Below, piece after piece: positions 54,269 through 63,143 of a DNA stretch of 64,000 nt; positions within the stretch are counted from its first letter, which is position 1, and each line of letters opens with the position of its first letter. Below the pieces are notes generated by a model. That model was not told the origin of the DNA and made no database searches. It saw nothing but the letters and a program-made list of their open reading frames with translations. Source of the DNA: CAZDXJ01 sp050303615 (GTDB lineage: Bacteria > Pseudomonadota > Gammaproteobacteria > Methylococcales > Methylomonadaceae); contig JBNLCC010000167.1 of the NCBI GenBank assembly GCA_050303615.1, positions 1 through 64,000 on the forward strand. The letters run 5' to 3'. Position numbers and translations under genes: made by a program.

Positions 54269-55660
54269 ATGATTCGTAACCTACTCCTGTGTTTTACCGC
54301 GTCGCTATCGCTTATTCATGTAGCGGCACAGGCTGGAGACACCAAAGCAACACCCTGGAACATCCACGACGCAATCGGACTTCCGGCATGGTTAACGTTT
54401 TCGGTGCAGCATCGCACCCGTTACGAAACGCTGGACAATACCTTTAAGAAAAATGCCAATGGCGGCGATCAGGTCATCGCGTTCAGAACCCAGGTGTTTC
54501 TCGAAGCGGTTTATCAACAGTTCCGCATCGGCGCCGAATTTATCGACTCGCAGGTTGCTCTGGATGATAGCGGTACCCCGATGAACACCTCGCTGGTGAA
54601 TGAAACCGCATTATTGCAAGCTTATCTGGCTTGGCGGACCCATGATTTTTTCGGTTCCGGTTTGGATGCCGAGATCAAATTCGGACGCCAAACTATGGAT
54701 ATCGGCAGCCGCCGGCTGGTCGCCAGAAACCGTTATCGCAATACAATCAATAATTTTAACGGTATCGACTTCATCGTCCAGGGAGGAAACCATTGGCAAT
54801 GGCGCAATTTCGTCGTTTTACCGGTTTCACGCCTGCCCAACGACTCATTGTCACTGCACAACGGTGATGTCGAATTCGATGAAGAAAATTTCAATACCCT
54901 TTTTGCCGGTTCCTTTTTCAGCATCAGCCAATTACCGTTTAAAAGCACCGGCGAACTGTATTTTTTCCAGTTGAGCGAAGCGGATACCACGAATACCCCG
55001 AGCAAAAACCGCAATTTATCGACACCAGGGTTGCGCTGGTACCGGGAACCGAAAACCAATCAATTCGATTTCGAACTGGAAACGGCGTTACAGACCGGCA
55101 CATCACACACCAGTACGGCCAGTACTACCAAGCTGGATCATTTCGCCTATTTCGGTCATGCTGCAGTCGGCTATACATTTAATCAGCCCTGGACACCCCG
55201 GTTGCTGCTGCAATATGATTATGCCAGCGGCGACAGTGATCCCGATGACGTAAAAAACGGACGTTTCGAAACGTTGTACGGCGCAAGACGTTTTGAGTTC
55301 GGACCGACCAGTATCTGGGGAGCGTTTGCCCGCGCCAATATCAATACGCCGGGGATCCGCGTGCAGTTCAAACCGATGCCGAATCTGACCGGTTTTATCG
55401 CCCACCGCGCTTTCTGGCTGGCCGAAAAACGCGATACTTGGGTGGGATCCAACTTGCGCGATATTACCGGCCAATCGGGCAGTTATATCGGACAGCAGCT
55501 TGAAGCGCGCCTGCGCTGGAAAGTAGCGCCCCAATTGATGACACTGGAAACCGGCTGGGCGCATTTGTTCAAAGGGCGTTTCGCAAAAAATGCACCCGGC
55601 TCACCGGCCAATAAAGACGACTCGGATTATTTCTATGTACAAACAACTTTGTCATTTTGA
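54269..55660 (+). CDS. Alginate-export-family outer-membrane porin inside mod operon
   Basis: A 463-residue exported barrel (signal ends AAQAGD) matching the Alginate_exp (AlgE-like) porin domain: WLTFSVQHRTRYETLDNTF near the start, FGRQTMDIGSRRLVARNRYRN and NNFNGIDFIVQ, and a final strand DYFYVQTTLSF. No alginate genes are present. It lies between modB (68 bases) and modC (106 bases), all on the same strand. The position suggests a role in bringing molybdate or another oxyanion through the outer membrane. A ribosome site AAGGAA precedes the ATG. Confidence 0.85.
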   Translation: MIRNLLLCFTASLSLIHVAAQAGDTKATPWNIHDAIGLPAWLTFSVQHRTRYETLDNTFKKNANGGDQVIAFRTQVFLEAVYQQFRIGAEFIDSQVALDDSGTPMNTSLVNETALLQAYLAWRTHDFFGSGLDAEIKFGRQTMDIGSRRLVARNRYRNTINNFNGIDFIVQGGNHWQWRNFVVLPVSRLPNDSLSLHNGDVEFDEENFNTLFAGSFFSISQLPFKSTGELYFFQLSEADTTNTPSKNRNLSTPGLRWYREPKTNQFDFELETALQTGTSHTSTASTTKLDHFAYFGHAAVGYTFNQPWTPRLLLQYDYASGDSDPDDVKNGRFETLYGARRFEFGPTSIWGAFARANINTPGIRVQFKPMPNLTGFIAHRAFWLAEKRDTWVGSNLRDITGQSGSYIGQQLEARLRWKVAPQLMTLETGWAHLFKGRFAKNAPGSPANKDDSDYFYVQTTLSF

Positions 55661-55766
55661 CGACAAGCCATCGCCTGCAGCTGATGGAAATTCCGGGAGC
55701 ATAACCCGGTCGCGGCGGGAAAAAACTGGTATCATTCCGCCAACACCGGCAACGATACATAACGGC

Positions 55767-56843
55767 ATGGCGGCAGACGATATTAATGTTTGTTTCAAAT
55801 TGGATTACCCCGAGTTTACTCTGGACGTGGATTTATCTCTGCCGCACCGGGGAGTAAGCGCTTTGTTCGGCCACTCGGGTTCAGGTAAAACCACGCTGCT
55901 GCGTTGTATCGCCGGCCTGGAACGTCCGGCCGGACGGCTTTCGGTAAACGGCGAAACATGGCAGGGGGCTGACGTGTTTCTTGACACTCACAAGCGGCCA
56001 TTGGGTTATGTCTTCCAGGAAGCCAATTTATTCCCGCATTTAAGTGTATTGGGTAATCTGAAATACGGTATGAAACGTGAGTCCGGCAGCAATAGCCGCT
56101 TCCCGCTGCAGCAAGCCATTGACTTGCTGGGTATCGGCCACCTGCTGAAACGCAGGCCGGACAAATTGTCCGGGGGCGAACGCCAACGGGTGGCAATCGC
56201 CCGTGCGCTAGCGGTCAACCCGCGCATATTGCTCATGGATGAACCGTTGGCGGCACTCGATCTGGCCCGTAAGCGGGAAATACTGCCCTTCCTGGAAAAA
56301 TTACGTGACGAACTGGAAATTCCCTTACTGTATGTCACTCATTCCCCCGACGAAGTAGCGCGGCTGGCCGACCATCTGGTTGTCATGTCCGACGGCAAAG
56401 CCGTAGCCAGCGGCCCGCTTCACGACATGCTGGCGCGCCTGGACCTGCCTATTCGCCTGGGTGAGGAAACCGGCGTAGTACTGGAGGCGCGTATCGCGGA
56501 ACGGGATTATCGGTGGAAGCTGAGCCGCGCCGAATTTTCCGGCGGCAGTCTTTGGATGAGAGATATGGGATTTAAACGGGGAGACACAGTCCGCCTACGG
56601 GTACTGGCCCGCGATGTCAGTCTGGTCTTGGAACCTGTCGACACAAGCAGCATTTTGAATTGGTTGCCGGCCGTGGTCAACGAATTGGGGGATGGCGAAC
56701 ATCCGGCAGTAAAAGTGGCGAAATTGCAGATCGGCGAATCATTTCTGCTTTGCCGGTTGACGGCCCGTTCGGTGCAAACACTGCAACTCGAAACCGGCAA
56801 GCCGGTTTGGGCACAAATCAAGTCCGTCGCAATCATCGAATAG
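55767..56843 (+). CDS. modC: Molybdate ABC transporter ATPase
   Basis: A 358-residue ABC ATPase. Walker A is in FGHSGSGKTTLLRCIAG near residue 38, the Q-loop in YVFQEANLFPHL, the signature LSGGERQRVAIARAL and Walker B ILLMDEPLAALD, with the switch His in YVTHSPDEV. A C-terminal TOBE/Mop module (SILNWLPAVVNELGDG onward) allows feedback by cytoplasmic molybdate. I chose the ATG at 55767; an in-frame ATG at 55590 would overlap the porin gene and add 59 non-homologous residues. Convergent with the Lrp gene. Confidence 0.94.
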   Translation: MAADDINVCFKLDYPEFTLDVDLSLPHRGVSALFGHSGSGKTTLLRCIAGLERPAGRLSVNGETWQGADVFLDTHKRPLGYVFQEANLFPHLSVLGNLKYGMKRESGSNSRFPLQQAIDLLGIGHLLKRRPDKLSGGERQRVAIARALAVNPRILLMDEPLAALDLARKREILPFLEKLRDELEIPLLYVTHSPDEVARLADHLVVMSDGKAVASGPLHDMLARLDLPIRLGEETGVVLEARIAERDYRWKLSRAEFSGGSLWMRDMGFKRGDTVRLRVLARDVSLVLEPVDTSSILNWLPAVVNELGDGEHPAVKVAKLQIGESFLLCRLTARSVQTLQLETGKPVWAQIKSVAIIE

Positions 56844-56981
56844 TCCGGTTGTACCCGCTGCACATCAATACTTTCAGACGCAAATGCGGCTATTGGAAAA
56901 CCGAAATGTAGCCCTGATTATCCGGCAATACCTCAGTAGTAAATGGCCGGCGGCTGCGTCAAAATCAAATTGTTGCTGATT

Positions 56982-57452
56982 TTACAAATGCGCTAACGGC
57001 AAAACCGTTTTATCCACCGCTTTGCGTAATACGAAACTGGATTGCACGCCACTGACACCGTCGATGCAAGTCAGCTTGCCCAGCAGAAATTCTTGATACG
57101 CCTCCATATCCTGCACAATCACTTTCAGCAGATAATCGGCAGCCTGGCCGGTGATCAGGTAACATTCCAACACTTCCGGCCAAAGTTTGATGTTGGCTTC
57201 GAAATTTTCGAAGCGCTCCGGCGTGTGTTTGTCCATGCTGACTTGTACCATGGCTATCAGCTTCAAACCCAGTTTGCCCTGGTTCAGCAAAGTCACGTGC
57301 CGATCGATATACCCCTCATCTTCCAATAGTTTCACACGCCTCGAACAGGGCGAAGGAGACAGGCCGATCTTATCGGCCAGTTCCAGATTGGAAATGCGGG
57401 CATTATGCTGCATTTCGTCGAGAATACGTTTATCCGTTCTATCCGTCTTCAT
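56982..57452 (-). CDS. Lrp/AsnC-family transcriptional regulator
   Basis: A 156-residue regulator. The N-terminal helix-turn-helix (DKRILDEMQHNARISNLELA, GLSPSPCSRRVKLLE) is followed by the RAM/AsnC ligand-binding domain (GQAADYLLKVIVQDMEAYQ). It is divergent from leuA with 176 bases between, so it probably controls leuA in response to an amino acid. The ATG at 57452 gives the standard start; an in-frame ATG at 57503 adds 17 unlike residues. Confidence 0.92.
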   Translation of the reverse strand: MKTDRTDKRILDEMQHNARISNLELADKIGLSPSPCSRRVKLLEDEGYIDRHVTLLNQGKLGLKLIAMVQVSMDKHTPERFENFEANIKLWPEVLECYLITGQAADYLLKVIVQDMEAYQEFLLGKLTCIDGVSGVQSSFVLRKAVDKTVLPLAHL

Positions 57453-57628
57453 ATTAAATATTTTTATTAATTTGAAATAAATTAGTATATAAATAACATT
57501 CAATTGGAAATAGTAGATTATTATCGCAAATATATTAATTTATTCGGCAACAATAGCAAACATTCGCTAACTGATTTTTTCTATACTGTTTCTTCCTGTA
57601 ACGGCAATCAATAAGGCGAGAAGCAGCT

Positions 57629-59296
57629 ATGAGCACGATTCGACAAGCGACATATGACCACCGAAAATATCAACCGTTTCCGGTCGCCGCCCTTTCCCAA
57701 CGGCAATGGCCGGACCGGCAAATTGAACAGGCGCCTATGTGGTGCAGCGAGGATTTGCGCGACGGCAATCAGGCGCTGATAACGCCGTTATCGGTTAATC
57801 AAAAAAAGGATTTCTTCAAGCTACTGGTCGACATCGGCTTTAAAGAAATTGTGGTCGGCTTCCCATCCGCTTCGCAAACCGATTTCGATTTTGTCCGGAC
57901 GCTGATTGATCAAGCGCTGATACCCGATGATGTCACCATTTCGGTCTTGACGCCGGCGCGTGAAGCGTTGATCGAGCGTAGTTTCGAAGCATTGACAGGC
58001 GCAAAACGGGCAATTGTGCACTTATACAATTCCACATCAATCGTTCAGCGCGAACGGGTGTTCAAACTCGGAAAAGACGCAGTCGTCAAACTTGCCGTCA
58101 GCGGTGCGGCAATTATCCGGCGTTGCGCTGCCAGGCAACCGCAAACGGAATGGCGCTTCGAATATTCGCCGGAAAGTTTTACCGCCACCGAACCGGCTTA
58201 CGCATTGGAAATTTGCAACGCCGTCAGCGCGGTCTGGCAACCGACCGTCGAGCAACCGGTGATTATTAATTTACCTGCGACAGTGGAAAACAGCACGCCG
58301 AATGTTTACGCCGACCGCATCGAATGGTTCAGCGCCAATATCAATCATCGAGACGCAGTCATTTTGAGCGTACATACCCACAATGACCGCGGCTGTGCCG
58401 TGGCTGCTGCAGAGTTGGCTTTGCTGGCCGGCGCGCAACGAGTGGAAGGCACCTTGCTGGGCAACGGTGAACGCACCGGGAATGCCGATTTGCTGGTGAT
58501 GGCGATGAACCTCTATAGCCAGGGCATCGCTCCCGGACTGGATTTCTCGGCCATGCCAGAGATTGTCCAGACGGTCAGCGGATTTAACCACATTTCTGTG
58601 CATCCGCGGCATCCTTACGCCGGTGATTTGGTGTTTACCGCCTTTTCCGGCAGCCATCAGGACGCAATTAAGAAATGCCTGGCGGCGCACCGGCCGGAGG
58701 AAACCTGGAATGTGCCTTACCTGCCGGTCGACCCGGCAGATATCGGACGTAGCTATCAGCAGGTAGTGCGCATCAACAGCCAATCGGGTAAAGGTGGTGT
58801 GGCCTATATTGTAGAACAGGAACTGGGTCTGCAATTGCCGCGTTGGCTGCAAATCGATCTCAGTTGCCAAATAAAGCAACTGACTGAAACCGAAGTTCGT
58901 GAAATCTCGCCAGCAGAACTGGTCGCGTTCTTTAATGCGAACTATTGGGAAAGGCAGGCCAACTATCAATTGCTGCATTTCAGGATCGACCGTAACCGCC
59001 TGGACGTTTTGCAGGCACGACTTGCCGGGCCGGACGGCGAGTTTACCCTAACCGGCAGCGGAAAAGGCGCACTGGCCGCATTTATCGATGCGCTGCAAAG
59101 CCATTTCAACAGCCACATCGAAATCGCAAACTATGATGAACATGCGTTATCACCCGGCACCGAAGCCAATGCCGTTTGCTTTATCCGGGTCCGCCAAAAC
59201 GGTGTGCTGCGAACCGGAATTGCCTGTCACAGCGATATCGTCAGTGCCTCTTTAAATGCGGTATTGCAGGCAATTTCAGGATGCCCCGTGATATAG
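57629..59296 (+). CDS. leuA: 2-isopropylmalate synthase (LeuA type 2)
   Basis: A 555-residue enzyme that condenses acetyl-CoA with 2-ketoisovalerate, the first step of leucine synthesis. HMGL-like catalytic motifs: WCSEDLRDGNQALITPL near residue 38, HTHNDRGCAVAAAELALLAG and GTLLGNGERTGNADL near 280. The C-terminal leucine-binding regulatory domain is present (ASLNAVLQAISG at the end). The sequence belongs to the longer LeuA2 type also found in actinobacteria and many proteobacteria. Other leu genes are not adjacent. Confidence 0.95.
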   Translation: MSTIRQATYDHRKYQPFPVAALSQRQWPDRQIEQAPMWCSEDLRDGNQALITPLSVNQKKDFFKLLVDIGFKEIVVGFPSASQTDFDFVRTLIDQALIPDDVTISVLTPAREALIERSFEALTGAKRAIVHLYNSTSIVQRERVFKLGKDAVVKLAVSGAAIIRRCAARQPQTEWRFEYSPESFTATEPAYALEICNAVSAVWQPTVEQPVIINLPATVENSTPNVYADRIEWFSANINHRDAVILSVHTHNDRGCAVAAAELALLAGAQRVEGTLLGNGERTGNADLLVMAMNLYSQGIAPGLDFSAMPEIVQTVSGFNHISVHPRHPYAGDLVFTAFSGSHQDAIKKCLAAHRPEETWNVPYLPVDPADIGRSYQQVVRINSQSGKGGVAYIVEQELGLQLPRWLQIDLSCQIKQLTETEVREISPAELVAFFNANYWERQANYQLLHFRIDRNRLDVLQARLAGPDGEFTLTGSGKGALAAFIDALQSHFNSHIEIANYDEHALSPGTEANAVCFIRVRQNGVLRTGIACHSDIVSASLNAVLQAISGCPVI

Positions 59297-59370
59297 CATA
59301 GTGGCGTAATATTAAAAAATCCGTGAATAATATCGGGCGAAATGCAGCTATCGCTTCAACACTCAAAACC

Positions 59371-59405
59371 CGTAGCCGAGTTATCATTTTTACCCATCGG
59401 CTACG
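59371..59405. repeat. Inverted repeat downstream of leuA
   Basis: Nine-base arms CGTAGCCGA and TCGGCTACG around a 17-base loop, 75 bases after leuA. No T-run follows. It may be a transcript-end hairpin or a small dispersed repeat; nothing else was seen in 59297-59559. Confidence 0.45.
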
Positions 59406-59559
59406 CGGCGTTGACTAATAGAGTGCCGTGGCTAAGGCATATTTAGCCGATAAAACAATTTATTACTCCGAATAGCCGGGGGTTAGCTACCAACTAACCT
59501 TCCGCTTTTCTTACACCACCCGGCAGTTCGCCGCACTTATTTTGGCTTTAGCCTGCCAT

Positions 59560-59988
59560 TTACTTGCAGTGTAAATTCAAGAAGTTAATCAACGTGGCAG
59601 CTTCCGGCGCGTTATTCGTTCGATTTACAAATCCCGTTTGAAGAAGCAACGTCGCTTCCCCCCTTTTGTTATAGGCAATATCACTTTCTTGCGGGCCGCC
59701 AATCGAACCTCCCTCTTCAATAATTTCACCCGCACTTGCTGCATCAATCAAATCAAATACAGGGCCATATAGTGAAATTCTTGACATAATTTTACTTTCA
59801 ATTTCACCTGCTTGTTTTTTTATTACAATCTTGTGGCGATAAATCATGCATTCGGTACTGTAATGATACGGCGGAGCAACCGACCCACTCGTTTTGGTTT
59901 GTGTTAGGAGCGGCTTTGCGAAAGTAGAACCGGGAAATAATATTCCGATCATAGTCACAGCTAATAAAAACAAAGGTTTATCTTTCAT
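59560..59988 (-). CDS. Exported hypothetical protein
   Basis: A 142-residue protein that I do not recognise. It has a good signal peptide (LFLLAVTMIGILFPGSTFA) and a mature part of about 117 residues with two Cys (one near residue 47 in STECMIY and one at the third residue from the end), which may form a disulfide. No repeats or catalytic motif. It stands alone in an accessory-looking stretch. Confidence 0.6.
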   Translation of the reverse strand: MKDKPLFLLAVTMIGILFPGSTFAKPLLTQTKTSGSVAPPYHYSTECMIYRHKIVIKKQAGEIESKIMSRISLYGPVFDLIDAASAGEIIEEGGSIGGPQESDIAYNKRGEATLLLQTGFVNRTNNAPEAATLINFLNLHCK

Positions 59989-60591
59989 TTCATGACTCCC
60001 TTTCTTTGACGTTAGTAATAAAAAGATACCACAAATATTCCTCTATAGCCGACTTATTGAGTCCTTGCTCGGCAATAACTTCACTATGACATAGACTGCA
60101 AATGGCACTTTGCCGCTTTAGTAGGTAGCCTACTAATAATTCACAAAACCCGATTATGTTCAGCATAACCGCCTCCGTTTAGGTATTAAGCCCCCGGCCC
60201 CTATCCCGGCTGCTCAAACGTAGAGCCGGATGGTCATGGCTCGGAACTAAGCACAAACGGCACATCCCGACATGGCGAGTTGACCGGTTCAGAGCAGCAG
60301 GGCGGCGCCGTTAACCGTGAGGTTTTCAACTGACATGCCTTTCCGGCCACTTTCATCTTTTAAACTGACAGCACAGACATCTTTTTATAGCCAATCTCGT
60401 ATTCAACATAATAATCGAATATACTTGTCTGTAAGCGTTGTTTTTTTGACACATCTTATTCCCCAGTTTTTTTCTGAATTGTTTTTCAACCGGTTGTAGT
60501 TTATGGATGGGAACTAACTGTTGAATAGCCGATAATGACATAAAGTCCAGCTAAAATAGCCGGGCCTTTGATACTAAGCAGGAGGTTTTTT
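59989..60591. other. Gene-free stretch
   Basis: About 600 bases without a supported gene. The part at 60180-60330 is more G/C-rich and has small self-complementary pieces (CGGCTGC...), but no intron, riboswitch or tRNA fold that I can name. AGGAGG at the right end belongs to the antitoxin gene. Confidence 0.5.
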
Positions 60592-60777
60592 ATGGCTACC
60601 GCAAAAGAGTCCGTACAACAAACGCTGGATCATCTTCCCGGCCAGGCAAGTTGGGATGACATCATGTATGAGCTGAATGTAAAGCAAAAGATTGAGAAAG
60701 GTTTGAAGGCCGCTAAAGAGGGCCGTACCGTCTCCCACAAAGAAGCAAAACAGCGATTGCTCGGCAATGCTGATTGA
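60592..60777 (+). CDS. Antitoxin of a ParD/RelB-like pair
   Basis: A 61-residue protein: an N-terminal region (ATAKESVQQTLDHLPGQASWDD) and a Lys/Glu-rich C terminus that would wrap the toxin. The family resembles short addiction-module antitoxins that precede RelE/ParE toxins (DDIMYELNVKQKIEKGLKAA). A perfect AGGAGG ribosome site and the eleven-base overlap with the toxin frame support it. Its toxin partner is broken. Confidence 0.82.
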   Translation: MATAKESVQQTLDHLPGQASWDDIMYELNVKQKIEKGLKAAKEGRTVSHKEAKQRLLGNAD

Positions 60778-61069
60778 ATGGACCAACCCCGCACTCGAAG
60801 ACTTGGAGATCATTCGCGATTACATCGCCAAGGATTAGTCATACTACGCCCGCACTTTTCTTGAGCGCATCTTCGATACCGCAGAAAAGCTTGAGGATTT
60901 TCCCGAGATCGGACGTCCCGTCCCGAAAGCCGAAGGAAGGAACGATATCCGCGAACTGATCTATCAGGGTTAACTCATCTACCTGCTGTTAACAGACCGG
61001 GTTCAAGTGTCGGCTGTGATGCATGGCTGTCGGAACCTAGAGGGCCAAGAGGTCAAACCCTGGGATTAA
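60767..61069 (+). pseudogene. ParE/RelE-type toxin with two in-frame stops
   Basis: Reading from the ATG at 60767 gives MLIEWTNPALEDLEIIRDYI, a standard RelE/ParE start, then TAG at codon 24 (60836), YYARTFLERIFDTAEKLEDF, PEIGRPVPKAEGRNDIREL, TAA at codon 69 (60971), and LIYLLLTDRVQVSAVMHG to the natural end at 61069. All family landmarks are still readable in one frame, so the gene was lost by point changes and only recently. The typical YRLIY motif is damaged at the second stop. Confidence 0.85.
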
Positions 61070-61173
61070 ATGCAATTCTTCCTGAGAGAAAACTGATAAA
61101 TACTTCGATACAGCACCGCAAAATATCGATGTAAAAACGGAAGCCAAAAACAATAAGTAGTCGACTTTATTCA

Positions 61174-61290
61174 TCATATTCCGGTAAACCTATCCTGGTC
61201 GCCGTAACTGGCGATTTCCTGATCGTTGACGTGGGTTAGGTTGGGGTTGCCGTCGTAGGTGTCGTTGATGGTTTGGTCCGCTTGAAAGGT
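61174..61290 (-). pseudogene. Truncated 3' end of an unknown gene
   Basis: The minus strand has an open frame of 38 codons ending in TGA at 61174: QTINDTYDGNPNLTHVNDQE and then IASYGDQDRFTGI. Its low-complexity, Asn/Asp-rich look suggests the end of a secreted protein. It runs directly into the IS481 remnant, which probably truncated it. I cannot name the family. Confidence 0.35.
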
Positions 61291-61447
61291 TGAACGGTAC
61301 GATTGGACCGATAAACAGGAGTTCTGTCAGTTACTCGAATATAAGGATAATGTAGATATATCGGCAACATTAGCCGAATGGAAAGCTTTTTATAATTTTC
61401 ATTGCCCTCATTCAGCCATGCAGGAAAAAAGCCTTACGAAATGTTAA
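61286..61447 (+). mobile_element. IS481-family transposase, C-terminal remnant
   Basis: The last 53 codons of a DDE transposase are readable: KVERYDWTDKQEFCQLLEYK, DNVDISATLAEWKAFYNFHC and PHSAMQEKSL before TAA. The pattern KVERSH.TDKQEF...LxEWxxFYNFxRPH is the end of IS481-type integrases. The catalytic core is missing and the RPH Arg is Cys, so it is inactive. No terminal inverted repeats were found. Confidence 0.75.
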
Positions 61448-61602
61448 AAAGCAAATTCAGCTTGTAACATTAGAGCGTCGGTCTAGGTTCTGAGCGGCAC
61501 AATTTATACCATCAATCCCTAGCTTGCCGCAAATGCGTCGTTTTTTGGCGTGTTCAGCTAAGCATCCCGCGCTGCGAAGTCGTTTTCAACCAGATCCATG
61601 TA

Positions 61603-61752
61603 TCAGGGGAAATTGGACAGCAATTCGCCACGCCAGATGATTTCGTCGTCTTCACCGATTTCGAATAAAAAGGCATCGATCATGGAAGCCCGCAGGCTTC
61701 CGTCAGAAAGTCTAAACCTCGTTTTCCCGTTTATTATGATACGTACCTTCAT
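61603..61752 (-). CDS. Small hypothetical protein (49 residues)
   Basis: An open frame from ATG (61752) to TGA (61603): MKVRIIINGKTRFRLSDGSL, then an acidic part with FLFEIGEDDEIIWRGELLSN. It reads like a small soluble protein, but there is no ribosome site and no family that I recognise. It could be real or the end of a decayed gene. It lies downstream of the metallo-beta-lactamase-fold gene on the same strand. Confidence 0.35.
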   Translation of the reverse strand: MKVRIIINGKTRFRLSDGSLRASMIDAFLFEIGEDDEIIWRGELLSNFP

Positions 61753-61820
61753 AATAAAACCAATTATTGAAACTTACCTAATTGTGTCTTATCAAACCCG
61801 GATAATCCACCTAGCTAAAC

Positions 61821-61860
61821 CAATGAATTTGCCCCGACCAATCACTCGAAGAATTCATTG
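61821..61860. repeat. Inverted repeat after MBL-fold gene
   Basis: Nine-base arms CAATGAATT and AATTCATTG around 22 bases, eight bases past the MBL-fold stop codon. It may be a degenerate cassette-end site or a plain hairpin; the core sites of an attC are not convincing. Confidence 0.35.
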
Positions 61861-61867
61861 TATCAAT

Positions 61868-63112
61868 TCAACGACCCTTAGTGATGACAATCAAATTTTT
61901 AATGGAGTCACCATTAAATTCGGTAATTGGAGGTACCAATACTCTTTCAAACTCTGGGTACCTAGCAGCGGACTGGACATCAATTAGATATTGCTTAATA
62001 TCGGTCTTTGGCTCACCACCCACATGAATAATCTCATCACGCTCTTTCTCGAAAAAATTATTGAAATGGGATAATATGACAACCCTTGGCTTCAACCACT
62101 CAATATGCTCTTTAGGATAGCTATCAGCTTCATTTGGAAGTGCTGCTGTACCAAGAAGGACATCGACTGGATCATTATTTGGTGGTAACCCGTTAGGATA
62201 CTTAAGCAAAGGCATGGGAGAGATAAGCAGTGCAACAAAACTGACTTTATCATCTTCTTTATCATATCTTAAACGAAAAAGATATGAGTGCACTTCACCA
62301 GTCTTGTAATCCCAGAATTTTGGTAGCGAGGTCAAAGGTTCAGTTGTTTTCCCATCCAAAAGCACTTTACTAAACGACCAGCCAGGAACAATCTCGGAAG
62401 TATAATTCAGATGTGGTGAGTGCGTTGATTCAAGTGCCATGTATTCAATCGAGTAGCCTTCTTCACTTTTCTCTTTTGACAGCTCTATTTTTATCCACTT
62501 GCCAGGTGTCTGATCATCAACAATATTTAGCCGACGATCAAGCGCTGGATTACCAAATCCCATTAGAATATTTTTTGTGGATCGACTACCGAAAAGTGGT
62601 ACTGGTTGCCAACTTGGGATTTGTAACATCGCGGTATGTGCATCAAGCAGATGATCGCTATGTGAGTGACTAATAAATATGGCATCAGGTGGCTGCTTGA
62701 TCTGGCCCAACGTTCTTTCCACTTCACGGATATCGGAATGTGCATTTTTCAAGTTTTCCAAACCCGAAGTCACAAAAGGATCGGTAAGAATCCCGACTTT
62801 ACCGAGTTGAATGTAATAACACGTTGTACCGAACCAATAGATTTGCAATTTATCCGGATTGCTGTCAAATGTTTTTGCAGGAGAAGGCTTTACTTCCAAC
62901 AACATACCTGAAATAACCGGCATTCTCAGGTTATAGCGTTCATTTTGACAACCAGTCAGAATGAATAATATCGTTATGATAAAGAGAGCTCTGCTCAACT
63001 GCTGACAAGCTTTATCACCGCTCGCGCTCTGTAACTCAAGTATGGCACACTCCTCTCGGCTTTGGCGAAGAAGTATCCTAACGGGTTCCGATTTTTGTGT
63101 GAAGGTGTACAT
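61868..63112 (-). CDS. MBL-fold metallohydrolase, probable lipoprotein
   Basis: A 414-residue protein. A hydrophobic stretch with a lipobox-like end (ALFIITILFILTGC, about residues 42-55) is followed by a metallo-beta-lactamase fold: TTCYYIQLGKVGILTDPF and the metal motif IFISHSHSDHLLDAHT (HxHxDH) near residue 150, with a later His in ALESTHSPHLNY and VILSHFNNFFEKERD. AGGAG lies six bases before the ATG at 63112, supporting that start, but it places 40 residues before the signal, which is odd; a TTG nearer the signal could be the true start. The gene is AT-rich compared with the core genes, and its start lies 32 bases after an attC-like site. Confidence 0.75.
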   Translation of the reverse strand: MYTFTQKSEPVRILLRQSREECAILELQSASGDKACQQLSRALFIITILFILTGCQNERYNLRMPVISGMLLEVKPSPAKTFDSNPDKLQIYWFGTTCYYIQLGKVGILTDPFVTSGLENLKNAHSDIREVERTLGQIKQPPDAIFISHSHSDHLLDAHTAMLQIPSWQPVPLFGSRSTKNILMGFGNPALDRRLNIVDDQTPGKWIKIELSKEKSEEGYSIEYMALESTHSPHLNYTSEIVPGWSFSKVLLDGKTTEPLTSLPKFWDYKTGEVHSYLFRLRYDKEDDKVSFVALLISPMPLLKYPNGLPPNNDPVDVLLGTAALPNEADSYPKEHIEWLKPRVVILSHFNNFFEKERDEIIHVGGEPKTDIKQYLIDVQSAARYPEFERVLVPPITEFNGDSIKNLIVITKGR

Positions 63113-63143
63113 ATCAATCTCCTTTCGTTCGATTAACAAAGAG

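Noticed and set aside
58271..58978. 235-residue open frame opposite leuA
   Set aside because: Lies wholly within a clear leuA; long antisense frames are common in such codon use and the product matches no family.
60180..60330. Structured RNA or group II intron end
   Set aside because: Some self-complementary pieces exist but no domain V, T-loop or known riboswitch core could be identified.
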